In this document: positions 26,391 to 34,932 of the stretch, in pieces | Layout: every line of letters starts with the position of its first letter | Position numbering within the stretch: the first letter of the stretch is position 1 | Assembly: GCF_900199205.1 (NCBI RefSeq) | Contig: NZ_OBMJ01000001.1 | Coordinates: 434,001 to 498,000 of the forward strand | Reading direction: 5' to 3' | Length of the DNA stretch: 64,000 nucleotides | Source of the DNA: Streptomyces sp. 1331.2 | GTDB taxonomy: Bacteria; Actinomycetota; Actinomycetes; Streptomycetales; Streptomycetaceae | The notes under the pieces: generated by a model | Databases searched by the model: none | What the model was told of the DNA's origin: nothing | Seen by the model: only the letters and a program-made list of their open reading frames with translations | Position numbers and translations under genes: made by a program

Positions 26391-28979
26391 TCAGCCGAAG
26401 GCCGTCAGCAGCAGCGCCACGTCGTCCACCCGGCCGGTCGAGCCGACCTCCCGCAGCAGCCGGTCGGCCGCCTCCTCCGGTCCCTCCCCCGCCGCGCCCC
26501 GGGCCAGCGCGGCCCGCAGCCGCTCCACCCCCTGGTCGATCGCCACCGCCGGGTCCTCCACCAGCCCGTCCGTGTAGAGGGCGAGCAGCGCGCCCGGCCG
26601 CAGCCGCAGCTCGCTGACCGGGTAGGCGGCCCGCTCGTCCACCCCGAGCAGCGGACCGCCCGCCACGTACAGTGCCTCGGCCCGCCCGCCCGGGTGGCGC
26701 AGCACCGGTGGCATGTGCCCGGCCCGGGCGATCCGGGCGGTGCCGTCGGCGGGGGTGAGCCGGACCAGGCAGCAGCTGGCGAGCAGTCCGGGGTCGAGGT
26801 CGAGCAGCAGCCGGTTGGTGCGGGCGAGGACCCGGTCGGGCGGCTCGCCGCCGGTCGCGAAGGCGCGGACGGCGCTGCGCAGCTGGCCCATGGTGGCGGC
26901 GGCGCCGACACTGTGGCCCTCGACGTCGCCGATCACCAGGGTGACGTCCCCGCCGGTGACGATCACGTCGTACCAGTCGCCGCCGATCTCCATGCCCTGG
27001 GTGCCGGGCAGATAGCGGGCGGCGGTCCGGATCCCGGGCACCTCGGGCAGCCGGTGCGGCAGCAGCGCCTGCTGCAGGCCGCGGGCGAGCGCGAACTCGG
27101 CGTCGTACAGCCGGGCGCGCTCCAGGGCCTGGGCGATGAAGCCGCCCAGGGCGGTCAGCAGTCCGCGCTCCTCGGCGCTGAACGGGCGCGGCCGGTCGAA
27201 GCCGAGGATGCAGCTGCCGACCGGGCGGCCGGAGGCGATCAGCGGCAGGAAGGCCCAGGCGCCCATCTCGTCCAGGGCCAGGCCGGGGTAGGCGGCGGCG
27301 AGGTCGCGCACCGACTCGAAGAAGATCGGGGTGCCGGTGCTGAGCGTCTCCGCCCCGGGGACCCTGGCGTCGATCGGGGTGCCCTCGAAGCTGTCCAGGA
27401 AGCCGTCCGGGTAGCCGGCCTGCGAGACCAGGTTCAGGCGCTGGTCGCGCACCGCGTAGATGGCGAGCTCCTGGCCGCCGAAGGCCGGCAGGATCTCGTC
27501 GGACACCGCCCGGCAGACGTCGCGCACGGTCACGGCCTCGGTGAGCGCGCTGGCGAGCTGGAGCAGGTGGTGGGTGCCGCCGAGGCCGGCGCGGGTGACC
27601 TCCGCCGGGTCGGCCTGCGGGACGGCCGGTGCCTCGGCGCCACCGGGCCCGGACACGGCCTCGGTTCCGGGCTCCGCCCCGAACTCCGCCTCCGCCCCGG
27701 ACTCGGCGGAGACCACCCGGCCGGTGACGCCGTGCGAATCCGGGTACAGCGAGAAGGCGAGCCAGCCGCCCGGCGGGCGGGCGGCCAGGAAGACGGTGGG
27801 CCGCTGGGAGACCAGGGCAGCGCGGTAGCGGTGCTCGTAGAAGGGGTCGGCGAGCCAGGGCAGCACCTCCCAGGGGTGGCGGCCGACCAGGTCCTCGCGG
27901 CGGGCCCCGAGCAGCGGCTCGGTGGCGCGGTTGGCGTAGGTGATCCGGGCGTCGAGGTCGAGCGTGAACACGCCCTCGCGCAGCCGCTCGGCGGCGGCCG
28001 CGGCGGCGGTCAGGCTCCGTAGGTCCAGGACGGCGCCGACCAGGTGGTCCCGGCCGTCGGAGATCGCCGCGGGCACCCGCGCCCACAGCTCCACCGGGTA
28101 CGGCACGCGGTCCGGCCCGAGCACCCGCACCCGCGCCGCCAGCACCTCGCCCTGCTCCAGGGCGGTCCGGGCGGCGGCCCGGAACTCCGGCAGGTCCCCG
28201 GGGGCGACCCGGTGGTTCAGGGCGGCCACCGTGCCGTCGAACTCCCCCGGCCCGAAGCCGAAGATCTCCCGGAACTGCGCGTCGGCGGAGAGCGCCCCGG
28301 TGGCCACGTTCCAGTCGAACAGCCCGACCCGGGTGGTGGGCACCGACGGCGGCGGCAGCTCGACCACGGCCGCCTCGCCACCGGGCTCCACCGACTGCCC
28401 GGCCGGCTCCAACTCCGCCAGCCCGCCGCCCAGTTCGTCCGCGACGGCATCCAGCAGCGGGACCGCCGGCTCCGGCACCCCCTCGTCCGAGGCGGGCCAC
28501 AGCACGCTCAGCACCCCGAACCGCTCGCGCCCGTACGAGACCGCCACGCAGGCGGAGGCGAAGTCGTACGGCAGGCCGACCGCGAGCTGCGGGAAGCGGC
28601 GCATGACGTCCTCGCTGTCGGACAGCAGGATCCGGTGCCCGGTCCGGAAGCAGACCGCGATCGGCAGCGGCCCCGCCGCCGCGATCCGCTGGAACGGGCT
28701 CATCACCGACAGCGGCACCCCCGCGATCGTGCGCAGCACCAGCGAGCGGCGGTCCCGCGAGCGCAGGTGCACCATCGCGCCGTACGCCCCGGTGGACCCG
28801 AGCACCCGGCGCACGGCCTGCGCGAGCAGTTCGTCCCGCCGGTGCTCCGCCTGCCCGGCCGTCTCCGGGACGGAGCGGGGCACCGCCCCGCGTGCCTGCA
28901 CGCCGGAGCCGGGCTCCCACGGCCGGTCCGGCCCGGACCGCGCCCCAGGGGCCCCACCGGTCGCATGCGGATGGCGCAT
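26391..28979 (-). CDS. GAF-PAS-SpoIIE protein phosphatase
   Basis: 862 residues with order GAF (about 45-195), PAS (215-325), PAS (335-410), GAF (465-640) and PP2C/SpoIIE phosphatase (655-862). Phosphatase metal motifs GGDWYD and IGDVEGHS, and the late TDGLVED, are present. Such proteins dephosphorylate anti-sigma-factor antagonists and so control stress sigma factors; the input is sensed by the GAF and PAS parts. No anti-sigma kinase domain or antagonist lies in the window, so the partner must be elsewhere. The start codon follows a perfect TTGACA promoter with no Shine-Dalgarno sequence. The gene is divergent from the DUF4326 gene. Confidence 0.92.
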   Translation of the reverse strand: MRHPHATGGAPGARSGPDRPWEPGSGVQARGAVPRSVPETAGQAEHRRDELLAQAVRRVLGSTGAYGAMVHLRSRDRRSLVLRTIAGVPLSVMSPFQRIAAAGPLPIAVCFRTGHRILLSDSEDVMRRFPQLAVGLPYDFASACVAVSYGRERFGVLSVLWPASDEGVPEPAVPLLDAVADELGGGLAELEPAGQSVEPGGEAAVVELPPPSVPTTRVGLFDWNVATGALSADAQFREIFGFGPGEFDGTVAALNHRVAPGDLPEFRAAARTALEQGEVLAARVRVLGPDRVPYPVELWARVPAAISDGRDHLVGAVLDLRSLTAAAAAAERLREGVFTLDLDARITYANRATEPLLGARREDLVGRHPWEVLPWLADPFYEHRYRAALVSQRPTVFLAARPPGGWLAFSLYPDSHGVTGRVVSAESGAEAEFGAEPGTEAVSGPGGAEAPAVPQADPAEVTRAGLGGTHHLLQLASALTEAVTVRDVCRAVSDEILPAFGGQELAIYAVRDQRLNLVSQAGYPDGFLDSFEGTPIDARVPGAETLSTGTPIFFESVRDLAAAYPGLALDEMGAWAFLPLIASGRPVGSCILGFDRPRPFSAEERGLLTALGGFIAQALERARLYDAEFALARGLQQALLPHRLPEVPGIRTAARYLPGTQGMEIGGDWYDVIVTGGDVTLVIGDVEGHSVGAAATMGQLRSAVRAFATGGEPPDRVLARTNRLLLDLDPGLLASCCLVRLTPADGTARIARAGHMPPVLRHPGGRAEALYVAGGPLLGVDERAAYPVSELRLRPGALLALYTDGLVEDPAVAIDQGVERLRAALARGAAGEGPEEAADRLLREVGSTGRVDDVALLLTAFG

Positions 28980-28985
28980 GCTCTT

Positions 28986-29014
28986 TTGCTACGCCGGGCC
29001 CGGAACCGTGTCAA
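28986..29014 (-). promoter_or_regulatory. leaderless promoter of the SpoIIE phosphatase gene
   Basis: On the minus strand, TTGACA (29014-29009) and TAGCAA (28991-28986) are 17 bases apart; the ATG at 28979 follows after six bases. Transcription should start at or next to the A of ATG, so translation is leaderless. Confidence 0.8.
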
Positions 29015-29062
29015 GGCGAGCCCGCCCCGCTCCGGCTGCCGGGCCGCCCCGCTTGCACCAGC

Positions 29063-29416
29063 ATGGACGCCATGCACGATGCCAGGCAGAGCGCACATGG
29101 CCGCACCACGGTGGTCAACCTCAAGGGCCACCGCGACGACCCCGACTACCAGGACGTCGTCTACGTCGGCCGGGCCGTGTACCGCGGAGGCTGGCACCTC
29201 GCAGAATCCCCCCTGCACTCCCCCTACCGCCCGGGCCCCGACCTCACCCGCGAGCAGATGGTCGCCGAGTACCGCGCCTACCTCCTCGCCCGCCCCGACC
29301 TGCTCGCCCTCGTCCCACCCCTGCGCGGCCACCGCCTCGGCTGCTGGTGCGCCCCGCTTCCCTGTCACGCCGACGTCCTCGCCGACCTCGCCGACCACCC
29401 CCCGAAGCAGCCCTGA
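29063..29416 (+). CDS. DUF4326 family protein
   Basis: 117 residues from the ATG at 29063 (or 114 from 29072). Matches DUF4326 by VVYVGRAVYRGGWHLAESPL near the N-terminus, an acidic helix and the C-terminal RLGCWCAPLPCHADVL with a cysteine-rich metal-binding-like motif. Function is unknown; the Cys and His residues probably hold zinc. Neither start has a Shine-Dalgarno sequence. Confidence 0.82.
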   Translation: MDAMHDARQSAHGRTTVVNLKGHRDDPDYQDVVYVGRAVYRGGWHLAESPLHSPYRPGPDLTREQMVAEYRAYLLARPDLLALVPPLRGHRLGCWCAPLPCHADVLADLADHPPKQP

Positions 29417-29440
29417 CGGCCGCCGGACAGGGCCGTGTCC

Positions 29441-29475
29441 TCAGAGCCCTCAGACCCTCCGAGCCCTCAGAGCCC
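29441..29475. repeat. TCAGAGCCC tandem repeat at convergent gene ends
   Basis: Four units of eight to nine bases (TCAGAGCCC and close variants) run between the stop codon of the DUF4326 gene and the last codons of the Uma2 gene. Confidence 0.7.
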
Positions 29476-30033
29476 GGAGAGGTCCGCCTCCACCGGGTAC
29501 GGCGCCACGGCCTTGACCAGCCCGGTGAACAGCTCCCCCGCCCGGTAGGAGCCCTCGGCCGCGTCCAGCACGTAGGTGTGGACGATCGGCACCCGGCCGG
29601 CGGCCTGCTCCACCCGCCAGTAGAACGGGATGCCCGCCCTGGCGTACTGGTCCAGCTTGACCACGCGGTCGGTGGTCTCCGAGCCGGGAGAGACGACCTC
29701 GACCAGCAGCAGCACGTGGTCGGGCCTGGTCGGCGACTCGTCGATCGTGTCCGCCCGGTAGACGACCACGTCCGGGCGACGGTTGTTCAGCGGCACGTCC
29801 TGCAGCCGGACGTCGAAGTCGGTGTCGGCGTTCCACTCCGCGCCGCCCGCCTCGTCCAGGGCGTTCGCCAGGAACCGGGCGAGCCGGTCGTGCCGCTTGG
29901 AAGCGCTCGGGGACACGACCACCATCCCGTCGACGATCTCGATGCCCGCGCACTGCTCGTCGGTCCAGGAGTCGTACCGCTCACTGGTGATCTGCCGATG
30001 CATCCACTCGGGTGCGATCGTCTCGGCCGTCAC
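29467..30033 (-). CDS. Uma2-family putative restriction-endonuclease-like protein
   Basis: 188 residues. Motifs GIEIVDGMVVVSPSAS, VVVYRADT (Asp before the core), LLLVEVVSPGSE (the ExK-type site) and RVVKLDQYARAGIPFYW identify the Uma2 (DUF820) family, which has the PD-(D/E)XK nuclease fold. Members are abundant in actinomycetes, and most have no known target. A GTG start at 30033 with GGGGAGG six bases upstream is strongly supported. Its 3' end overlaps a short tandem repeat, and it is convergent with the DUF4326 gene. Confidence 0.88.
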   Translation of the reverse strand: MTAETIAPEWMHRQITSERYDSWTDEQCAGIEIVDGMVVVSPSASKRHDRLARFLANALDEAGGAEWNADTDFDVRLQDVPLNNRRPDVVVYRADTIDESPTRPDHVLLLVEVVSPGSETTDRVVKLDQYARAGIPFYWRVEQAAGRVPIVHTYVLDAAEGSYRAGELFTGLVKAVAPYPVEADLSGL

Positions 30034-30219
30034 GGCGTACCTCCCCTGGGCTGCTGGGCGGGCCTGCGTGCTGGGTGCTGCGTGCCGGGCGCCGGGCGCC
30101 GACTGTGTGGCACAGCCTAGTACCGGCGCTGTGCGGGTTCCGGACGGTTCGGGGGCTGTTCGATATCCTCCGGGCGAGTGGTGGGGCGAGGCCGCCGCCG
30201 GTGGGGAAGTGGGAGCGGT

Positions 30220-31539
30220 ATGGAGTCGCCGTCGTCCGAGGGGGCTGTGCGCGGGGCTTCGTGGGAGTGGGACGGGGAGGCCGGCGACGGGGGCGAGGCG
30301 CCCGGCGACGTCATCGGGGGCGGCGGGGACGGGCCGTGGCTGGACCGGCGCCGGGTGCTGATCGGGGCCGGGGTGCTCGCGGCGGGCGCGGCCGTGTGGG
30401 CGTTCGGCCGTTCGGGTGCGGGCGATGCGCTGCCCGCGCCGAAGCCGTCCAGGCCCGAGCCCACCGCGCTCTCCGGGCCGACTCCGGTCTGGACCTACCG
30501 CGGGCCCGAGGCGATGACCCCGGAACGGCTCACCGACCCGCCGGGCCGCCCGGTCTACCTGTCCAAGACCGGCCTGCAGGTCCTCGACCCGGCCCAGGGC
30601 ACCGCCGCCCGGCTGCTGGTCTTCGACCCGCCGGCCACCCGGGACTGGCCGAGCGACCTCGACATGCTCGGCAAGGTCGTGATCGGGCCCGACCGCCTCT
30701 TCACCACCACCTACGAGGGCCACCTCGAAGCCCGCCACTTCACCGACCCCGCCGCCGACTGGAGCCTGCCGCTGCCCGAAGAGCTGCAGGGCCACCAGAC
30801 CCGGCTCAGCGGCTACGACCGCGGCGTCCTCTACGGCCACTCCTGGAGCTACCCCCACGAGGTCGACAGCCGGCCGCAGAGCCGCCTGTTCGCGCTCAGG
30901 GTCGCCGACCGCAGCTTCCTGTGGAACGTCCCCACCGACACCGAGGAGCAGCCGATCACCCCCGCCACGACCGGCGCCAACCTCCTGGCCTGCGTCCGCT
31001 TCCTCGGCAACCGGGCCGAGCTGGTGGCCCGGGACGCCGCCACCGGCCGCCAGCTGTGGACCGCCGGCGGCGACGAGGACCTGCGCTGGTGCGCCACCGG
31101 CCCGCAGGAGGTCTACGTGCCCGACGGAAACGGCGGGGTGCGCATGCTCCGCCCCACCGGGGAGCCGGGCTGGACCTACTCCCCCGCCCGGGGCGAGTCC
31201 TGGCGGGCGCTGCCGCCCGTCCCCGACGGCCCCCGCGTGTACGTCGCCCGCGACCAGGGCATCGTCACCTGCCACGACGCGAGCACCGGTGCGGTGCTGT
31301 GGTCCTGCCGGCTGCCGTTCCTGCTGGACCGCCGCAGCCATCCGGTGGTCGCCGGCAGGACGCTGTTCGTCCCGGGCACGGCGGCCGGCGGGGTCACCGC
31401 GATCCACACCTCCACCGGCGAGCCGGTCTGGACCTTCCGCGACTCCGGCCCGGGCCGGGACGTCTGGACCCTCGCCTCCGACGCGGTCCACCTCTACGCG
31501 GGCCACGACGACGTCCTGCACGCCCTCCCGCTCGGCTGA
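30220..31539 (+). CDS. PQQ-type beta-propeller protein, membrane-anchored or exported
   Basis: 439 residues from the ATG at 30220 (GGGAG four bases upstream). A Gly/Asp-rich N-terminus is followed by DRRRVLIGAGVLAAGAAVW (about residues 43-61), a twin-arginine-like signal or anchor. The remainder has repeated outer-strand motifs typical of PQQ-like eight-bladed propellers: ATGRQLWTAGG, GEPGWTYSPA, STGAVLWSC and STGEPVWTF. PQQ-binding residues are not evident, so it is more likely a binding or scaffold propeller of the PQQ_2 type. The stop codon lies at the start of a pentamer repeat array. Function unknown. Confidence 0.85.
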   Translation: MESPSSEGAVRGASWEWDGEAGDGGEAPGDVIGGGGDGPWLDRRRVLIGAGVLAAGAAVWAFGRSGAGDALPAPKPSRPEPTALSGPTPVWTYRGPEAMTPERLTDPPGRPVYLSKTGLQVLDPAQGTAARLLVFDPPATRDWPSDLDMLGKVVIGPDRLFTTTYEGHLEARHFTDPAADWSLPLPEELQGHQTRLSGYDRGVLYGHSWSYPHEVDSRPQSRLFALRVADRSFLWNVPTDTEEQPITPATTGANLLACVRFLGNRAELVARDAATGRQLWTAGGDEDLRWCATGPQEVYVPDGNGGVRMLRPTGEPGWTYSPARGESWRALPPVPDGPRVYVARDQGIVTCHDASTGAVLWSCRLPFLLDRRSHPVVAGRTLFVPGTAAGGVTAIHTSTGEPVWTFRDSGPGRDVWTLASDAVHLYAGHDDVLHALPLG

Positions 31540-31620
31540 GCCGAGCCGAGCCGAGCCGAGCCGAGCCGAGCCGAGCCGAGCCGAGCTGAACTGAACTGAA
31601 CTGAACTGAGCCGAGCTGAG
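31536..31620. repeat. 17-copy pentanucleotide array (CCGAG/CTGAA) over a stop codon
   Basis: Seventeen pentamers: CTGAG, nine CCGAG, four CTGAA, then CTGAG, CCGAG, CTGAG. The TGA stop of the propeller gene is inside the first unit. As five is not a multiple of three, TGA recurs in all plus-strand frames. Confidence 0.95.
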
Positions 31621-31683
31621 CTCCGCGAGCTGAGCCTGAAACAAGCCGAGCCGAACGACTCCACGAAACGGCAGGACGACCCG

Positions 31684-32319
31684 ATGCGGATCCGCCCGAT
31701 CTCCCCCGACAACCTGGCCGAACTGCTCGCCGACCGCATCACCGCGCTGCCCGACGCCGCCGGGCGCCGGCTGCGGGTGGCCGTGGACGGCGCCGGGGCC
31801 GCCCGGCCCGGGGACCTCGCCGACGCCCTGGTGGAACCGCTGCGGCTGCGCGGCCGGCCGACGCTGCGGGTCTCGGCGGCGGACTTCCTGCGCCCGGCCT
31901 CGATCCGGCTGGAGTACGGCCACCACGACGCGGACGCCTTCCACGACCTCTGGCTGGACGACGGCGCCCTGCTGCGCGAAGTCCTCGACCCGCTGGAGCC
32001 GGGCGGCAGCGGCCGCGTGCTGCCCTCCCTGCGCGACCCGGTCACCGACCGCGCCACCCGCGCCCCGTACGTCGAACTACCGCCGAACGGCGTGCTGTTG
32101 CTGGACGGCCCGCTGCTGCTGGGCCGCTGGCTGCCGCTGGACCTGAGCGTCCACCTCGCCGTCACCCCGGCCGCCCTGGCCCGCCGCACCCCCGCCGACC
32201 AGCAGTGGACCCTCCCGGCCTTCGCCCGCTACGAGGCCGAGACCGTCCCGGCCGAACTCGCCGACCTCACCATCCGGATGGACGACCCCCGCCACCCCGC
32301 CCTGGTCGAACAGGCCTGA
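31684..32319 (+). CDS. uridine-kinase-like protein lacking a P-loop lysine
   Basis: 211 residues. The overall pattern, with a substrate-binding segment (SAADFLRPASIRLEYGHHD) and a late acidic-tail, matches streptomycete uridine-kinase-like proteins. However, the Walker A motif, expected as GxxxxGK(S/T), is VDGAGAARPGDLA at about 34-46 and lacks Lys and Ser/Thr. ATP binding is therefore doubtful. It may be a pseudo-kinase or a nucleoside-binding protein. The gene follows the pentamer array; no clear promoter was found in between. Confidence 0.75.
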   Translation: MRIRPISPDNLAELLADRITALPDAAGRRLRVAVDGAGAARPGDLADALVEPLRLRGRPTLRVSAADFLRPASIRLEYGHHDADAFHDLWLDDGALLREVLDPLEPGGSGRVLPSLRDPVTDRATRAPYVELPPNGVLLLDGPLLLGRWLPLDLSVHLAVTPAALARRTPADQQWTLPAFARYEAETVPAELADLTIRMDDPRHPALVEQA

Positions 32320-32340
32320 CCGGCCGACGCACTGCCCGCA

Positions 32341-33174
32341 TCACCGCCCCCGCGAACGCCCCCTGCTCCGGCGGGCCGCCTCCGGGGCGGGGCCGCGCTG
32401 GCAGTACGGGCACCAGAACACCGAGCGGTCCTGCGGGGGCGCGCCCTGACGCCCGGTCACCACGGGGGTGACGCAGCGCGGGCAGGGCCGGCCCGCCCGG
32501 CCGTAGACCCAGTGCTGGTAGCCGGGCCTGGTGTCGCCGGTGGTGATGTGGCCCGGGCGCAGCTTGTTGGCCTCCAGCATCTGCCGGGCGCGCTCCACCA
32601 GCCGGTCGGGGTGCGGGAGTTGGCCGACCTCGGTCCACGGCGTCACACCGGCCACGAAGCACAGCTCGTTGGCGTAGACGTTGCCGATCCCGGCCAGGTT
32701 GCGCTGGTCGAGGAGGGCTTCGATGACCGGGCGGCCCGGGTGGGCGAGGAGGCGGCGGACGGCCTCGACCGGATCCCAGTCGGGGCCGAGCAGGTCGGGC
32801 CCGAGGTGGCCGACGGCGCGCTGTTCGTCGGTGGTGCGCAGCAGCTCGACGACCGGGAGCCGGTAGCCGACGGCGGTGCCCCGGTCGGTGGCGAGGACGG
32901 CGCGGATCTGCCAGGCGGGGCCGCCGGTCCAGCGCTCGCCGGGGCCGTAGACCTCCCAGCGGCCGTCCATCCGCAGGTGGGTGTGCAGGGTGAGGCCGCC
33001 TTCGAGGCGGGTGAGCAGGTGCTTGCCGCGCGGGGCGACCTCCAGCACCCGGCGGCCGGCGAGTTCGGCGGTCGCGTGCGCGGGCACCCGCAGGTCGGCG
33101 CTGGTCAGCAGCTGCCCGGCAAGGGCCTCGTGCAGCCGGGCCGCCACGCGGTAGACGGAGTCACCTTCTGGCAT
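32341..33174 (-). CDS. Fpg/Nei-family DNA glycosylase (Nei2-type)
   Basis: 277 residues. After removal of Met1 the protein begins PEGDSVYR, with Pro2 as the nucleophile and Glu3 as the general acid for base removal and beta/delta elimination at oxidised pyrimidines. The helix-two-turn-helix LDQRNLAGIGNVYANE holds the catalytic Lys-type DNA contacts. The C-terminus has a zinc finger with CPRC and CPYC. It repairs oxidative DNA damage in the cytoplasm. The ATG at 33174 is chosen because the N-terminal Pro must follow it. It is transcribed away from the UspA gene by 50 bp on the same strand. Confidence 0.95.
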   Translation of the reverse strand: MPEGDSVYRVAARLHEALAGQLLTSADLRVPAHATAELAGRRVLEVAPRGKHLLTRLEGGLTLHTHLRMDGRWEVYGPGERWTGGPAWQIRAVLATDRGTAVGYRLPVVELLRTTDEQRAVGHLGPDLLGPDWDPVEAVRRLLAHPGRPVIEALLDQRNLAGIGNVYANELCFVAGVTPWTEVGQLPHPDRLVERARQMLEANKLRPGHITTGDTRPGYQHWVYGRAGRPCPRCVTPVVTGRQGAPPQDRSVFWCPYCQRGPAPEAARRSRGRSRGR

Positions 33175-33224
33175 GTCTCCATCCTCTCCCGCACGGCGGC
33201 CCGGCGACGACCGGCCCGGGTCTG

Positions 33225-33674
33225 CTAGTGAGCGGCCTGCCCCTCCCGGACGACGACGACCGGGCACGGTGCGTGCTCGGTGAGGTGGCGGCTGACCGAG
33301 CCGAGCAGCACGCCGGAGAACCCGCCGAGGCCGCGGCTGCCGACCACCAGCAGCGCCGCACCCTTGGCCGCCTCCAGCAGGACGGTGGCCGCGCTGCCCG
33401 GCATCACGGTCTCGCTGATCCGCACGCCGGGGTCGTCCCCGACCACCTTGGCGACGCTCCCGGAGAGGGTCTTGCCGGCAAGCTCCTCGGGGTTGAAGGT
33501 CTCGACGGTCGGCACGCCCTGCCCGGCCCAGCCGTAGAAGGCGGGGTACTCCCAGGCGGCGATCGCGCTGATCGTCCCGCCGACGGCCTTCGCGTAGTCG
33601 ACGGCCCAGCGCAGCGCCTGCTCCGAGGCGGGCGAGCCGTCGACGCCGACGACGATCCGGGGAATGGCACTCAT
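33225..33674 (-). CDS. universal stress protein (UspA family)
   Basis: 149 residues. Starts with IVVGVDGSPASEQALRWA and ends with the ATP-binding G-rich motif VVGSRGLGGFSGVLLGSVS and HAPCPVVVVR, the standard Usp fold. It binds ATP and supports survival under stress or hypoxia. The ATG at 33674 has AAGGAGC a few bases upstream. A 10-bp tandem repeat lies 27-56 bases upstream of the start, within the 5' region. Confidence 0.92.
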   Translation of the reverse strand: MSAIPRIVVGVDGSPASEQALRWAVDYAKAVGGTISAIAAWEYPAFYGWAGQGVPTVETFNPEELAGKTLSGSVAKVVGDDPGVRISETVMPGSAATVLLEAAKGAALLVVGSRGLGGFSGVLLGSVSRHLTEHAPCPVVVVREGQAAH

Positions 33675-33700
33675 GCCCTGCTCCTTCGGTTGCTCCTGCT

Positions 33701-33730
33701 GCTGGTTGGTGCTGGTTGGTGCTGGTTGGT
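33701..33730. repeat. three perfect 10-bp repeats upstream of the Usp gene
   Basis: GCTGGTTGGT occurs three times in a row, with a degenerate copy at 33741-33750. The 10-bp period places each copy on the same face of the helix, which suits a regulator-binding array in the promoter or leader of the stress gene. Confidence 0.8.
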
Positions 33731-33825
33731 GCTGCACGGCGCTGATTGGTGCCGGACGGTGCGCCGGTCGGGGCGCCCGGTCGACCCCCTCCGGACCCGG
33801 CTCGGGGAGGTCAGCTACTACCGAC

Positions 33826-34827
33826 TCAACTGCGGTATGCGGCCCATGAGTTGGCCATCCGCTGGACCTGTCCGGGGGTGAACCGGCTCATGCAGGAGTC
33901 GTAGCTGTAGTCCATGAAGTTGTGGATCGGGTCGAGCCCGGGGGTGGGGCAGGTGTCGCGGCCCTCGGGGCAGCCGAAGGCGGCGCTGCGCTCGGACGGG
34001 GTGTCGTCGACGTAGTCGCCCGGGGCCAGGCAGCCGCCCTGGAAGGTGTGGAAGAGGCCGAGCCAGTGGCCGATCTCGTGGGTGGCGGTGTTGCCCTGGT
34101 CGTAGTGGGTGGCGGAGCCGCCGGGCAGGGAGGCGTCGAGCACGACCACGCCGTCGTCGGTCGGGTTGGCCTGGTACGCGTTCGGGAAGGTCGACCAGCC
34201 GAGCAGGCCCTGGCCGAGCCGGGCGGTGTAGAGGTTGAGGGTGCCCCGGCCGCCCTTGCGCAGGCTGGTCTTCATCGCCTGCTCGGCCGCCGAGCCGGGG
34301 GTCATGCCGGTGTACCAGGCGGCGTTGTCGGTCCAGTCGGTGCCGGCCAGCTCGAAGTGGAACGGGGTCGGGGTGTTGCCCTCACCCTGGCCGCCGTAGG
34401 TGGCGTTGAGGTGGTCGATCTGGGCGGCGACGGCGCCCGCGTCCAGCTTCCCGGAGTCCCCGGCGTGGATCACGTGCAGGTAGACCGGGACGGTGGTCGC
34501 GGCGCCGATCTCCGTACGGGCGGCGCGGAGCCGGGCAAGGCGCTCGTCGAGGTCGGCCTGCATCGCCCGGGCCGTGGCGGCGGTGACGGCGTTCGGGTCC
34601 TTCCCGGCCTGGCTCCCGGCCGACCTGCGGGCGGCGGCCCCGACAACCGTGCTGCCCTCGGAGGCTACGTCGGCCTCGCACCCGGTCGTCGGGGCCACGG
34701 CGACGGCGGCACGCTGCGGGGCCGTCGCCGGTGCCACGAACTGGCTCAGGCCGGCGACAGCGACCAGCGCCGCGGCACAGGGGAACAGGCGGGGGGCACG
34801 CGAGCGCACCCGGACGGAACGACGCAT
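33826..34827 (-). CDS. secreted M43-type zinc metalloprotease
   Basis: 333 residues from the ATG at 34827 (AGGAG six bases upstream). A basic N-terminus and hydrophobic stretch (about 12-33) form a signal peptide. The catalytic motif [11 protein letters not shown] (250-260) is the extended metzincin zinc site, and [11 protein letters not shown] near 302-312 gives the Met-turn with Met305. This places it with the M43/pappalysin-like metzincins. The N-terminal ~90 residues may be a propeptide. Cys residues late in the protein suggest disulfides in an exported enzyme. Role: extracellular protein breakdown, perhaps during development. Confidence 0.93.
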   Translation of the reverse strand: MRRSVRVRSRAPRLFPCAAALVAVAGLSQFVAPATAPQRAAVAVAPTTGCEADVASEGSTVVGAAARRSAGSQAGKDPNAVTAATARAMQADLDERLARLRAARTEIGAATTVPVYLHVIHAGDSGKLDAGAVAAQIDHLNATYGGQGEGNTPTPFHFELAGTDWTDNAAWYTGMTPGSAAEQAMKTSLRKGGRGTLNLYTARLGQGLLGWSTFPNAYQANPTDDGVVVLDASLPGGSATHYDQGNTATHEIGHWLGLFHTFQGGCLAPGDYVDDTPSERSAAFGCPEGRDTCPTPGLDPIHNFMDYSYDSCMSRFTPGQVQRMANSWAAYRS

Positions 34828-34932
34828 CAGCGCTCCTGACAGGGGAGTTGACGGAGTCTCGACCACGCCCGGCGGGCCAGGGCGGGTCCGACGATTCCCG
34901 CCGGCGCGGTGCCCGGCGCGGACTCGCCGAGA

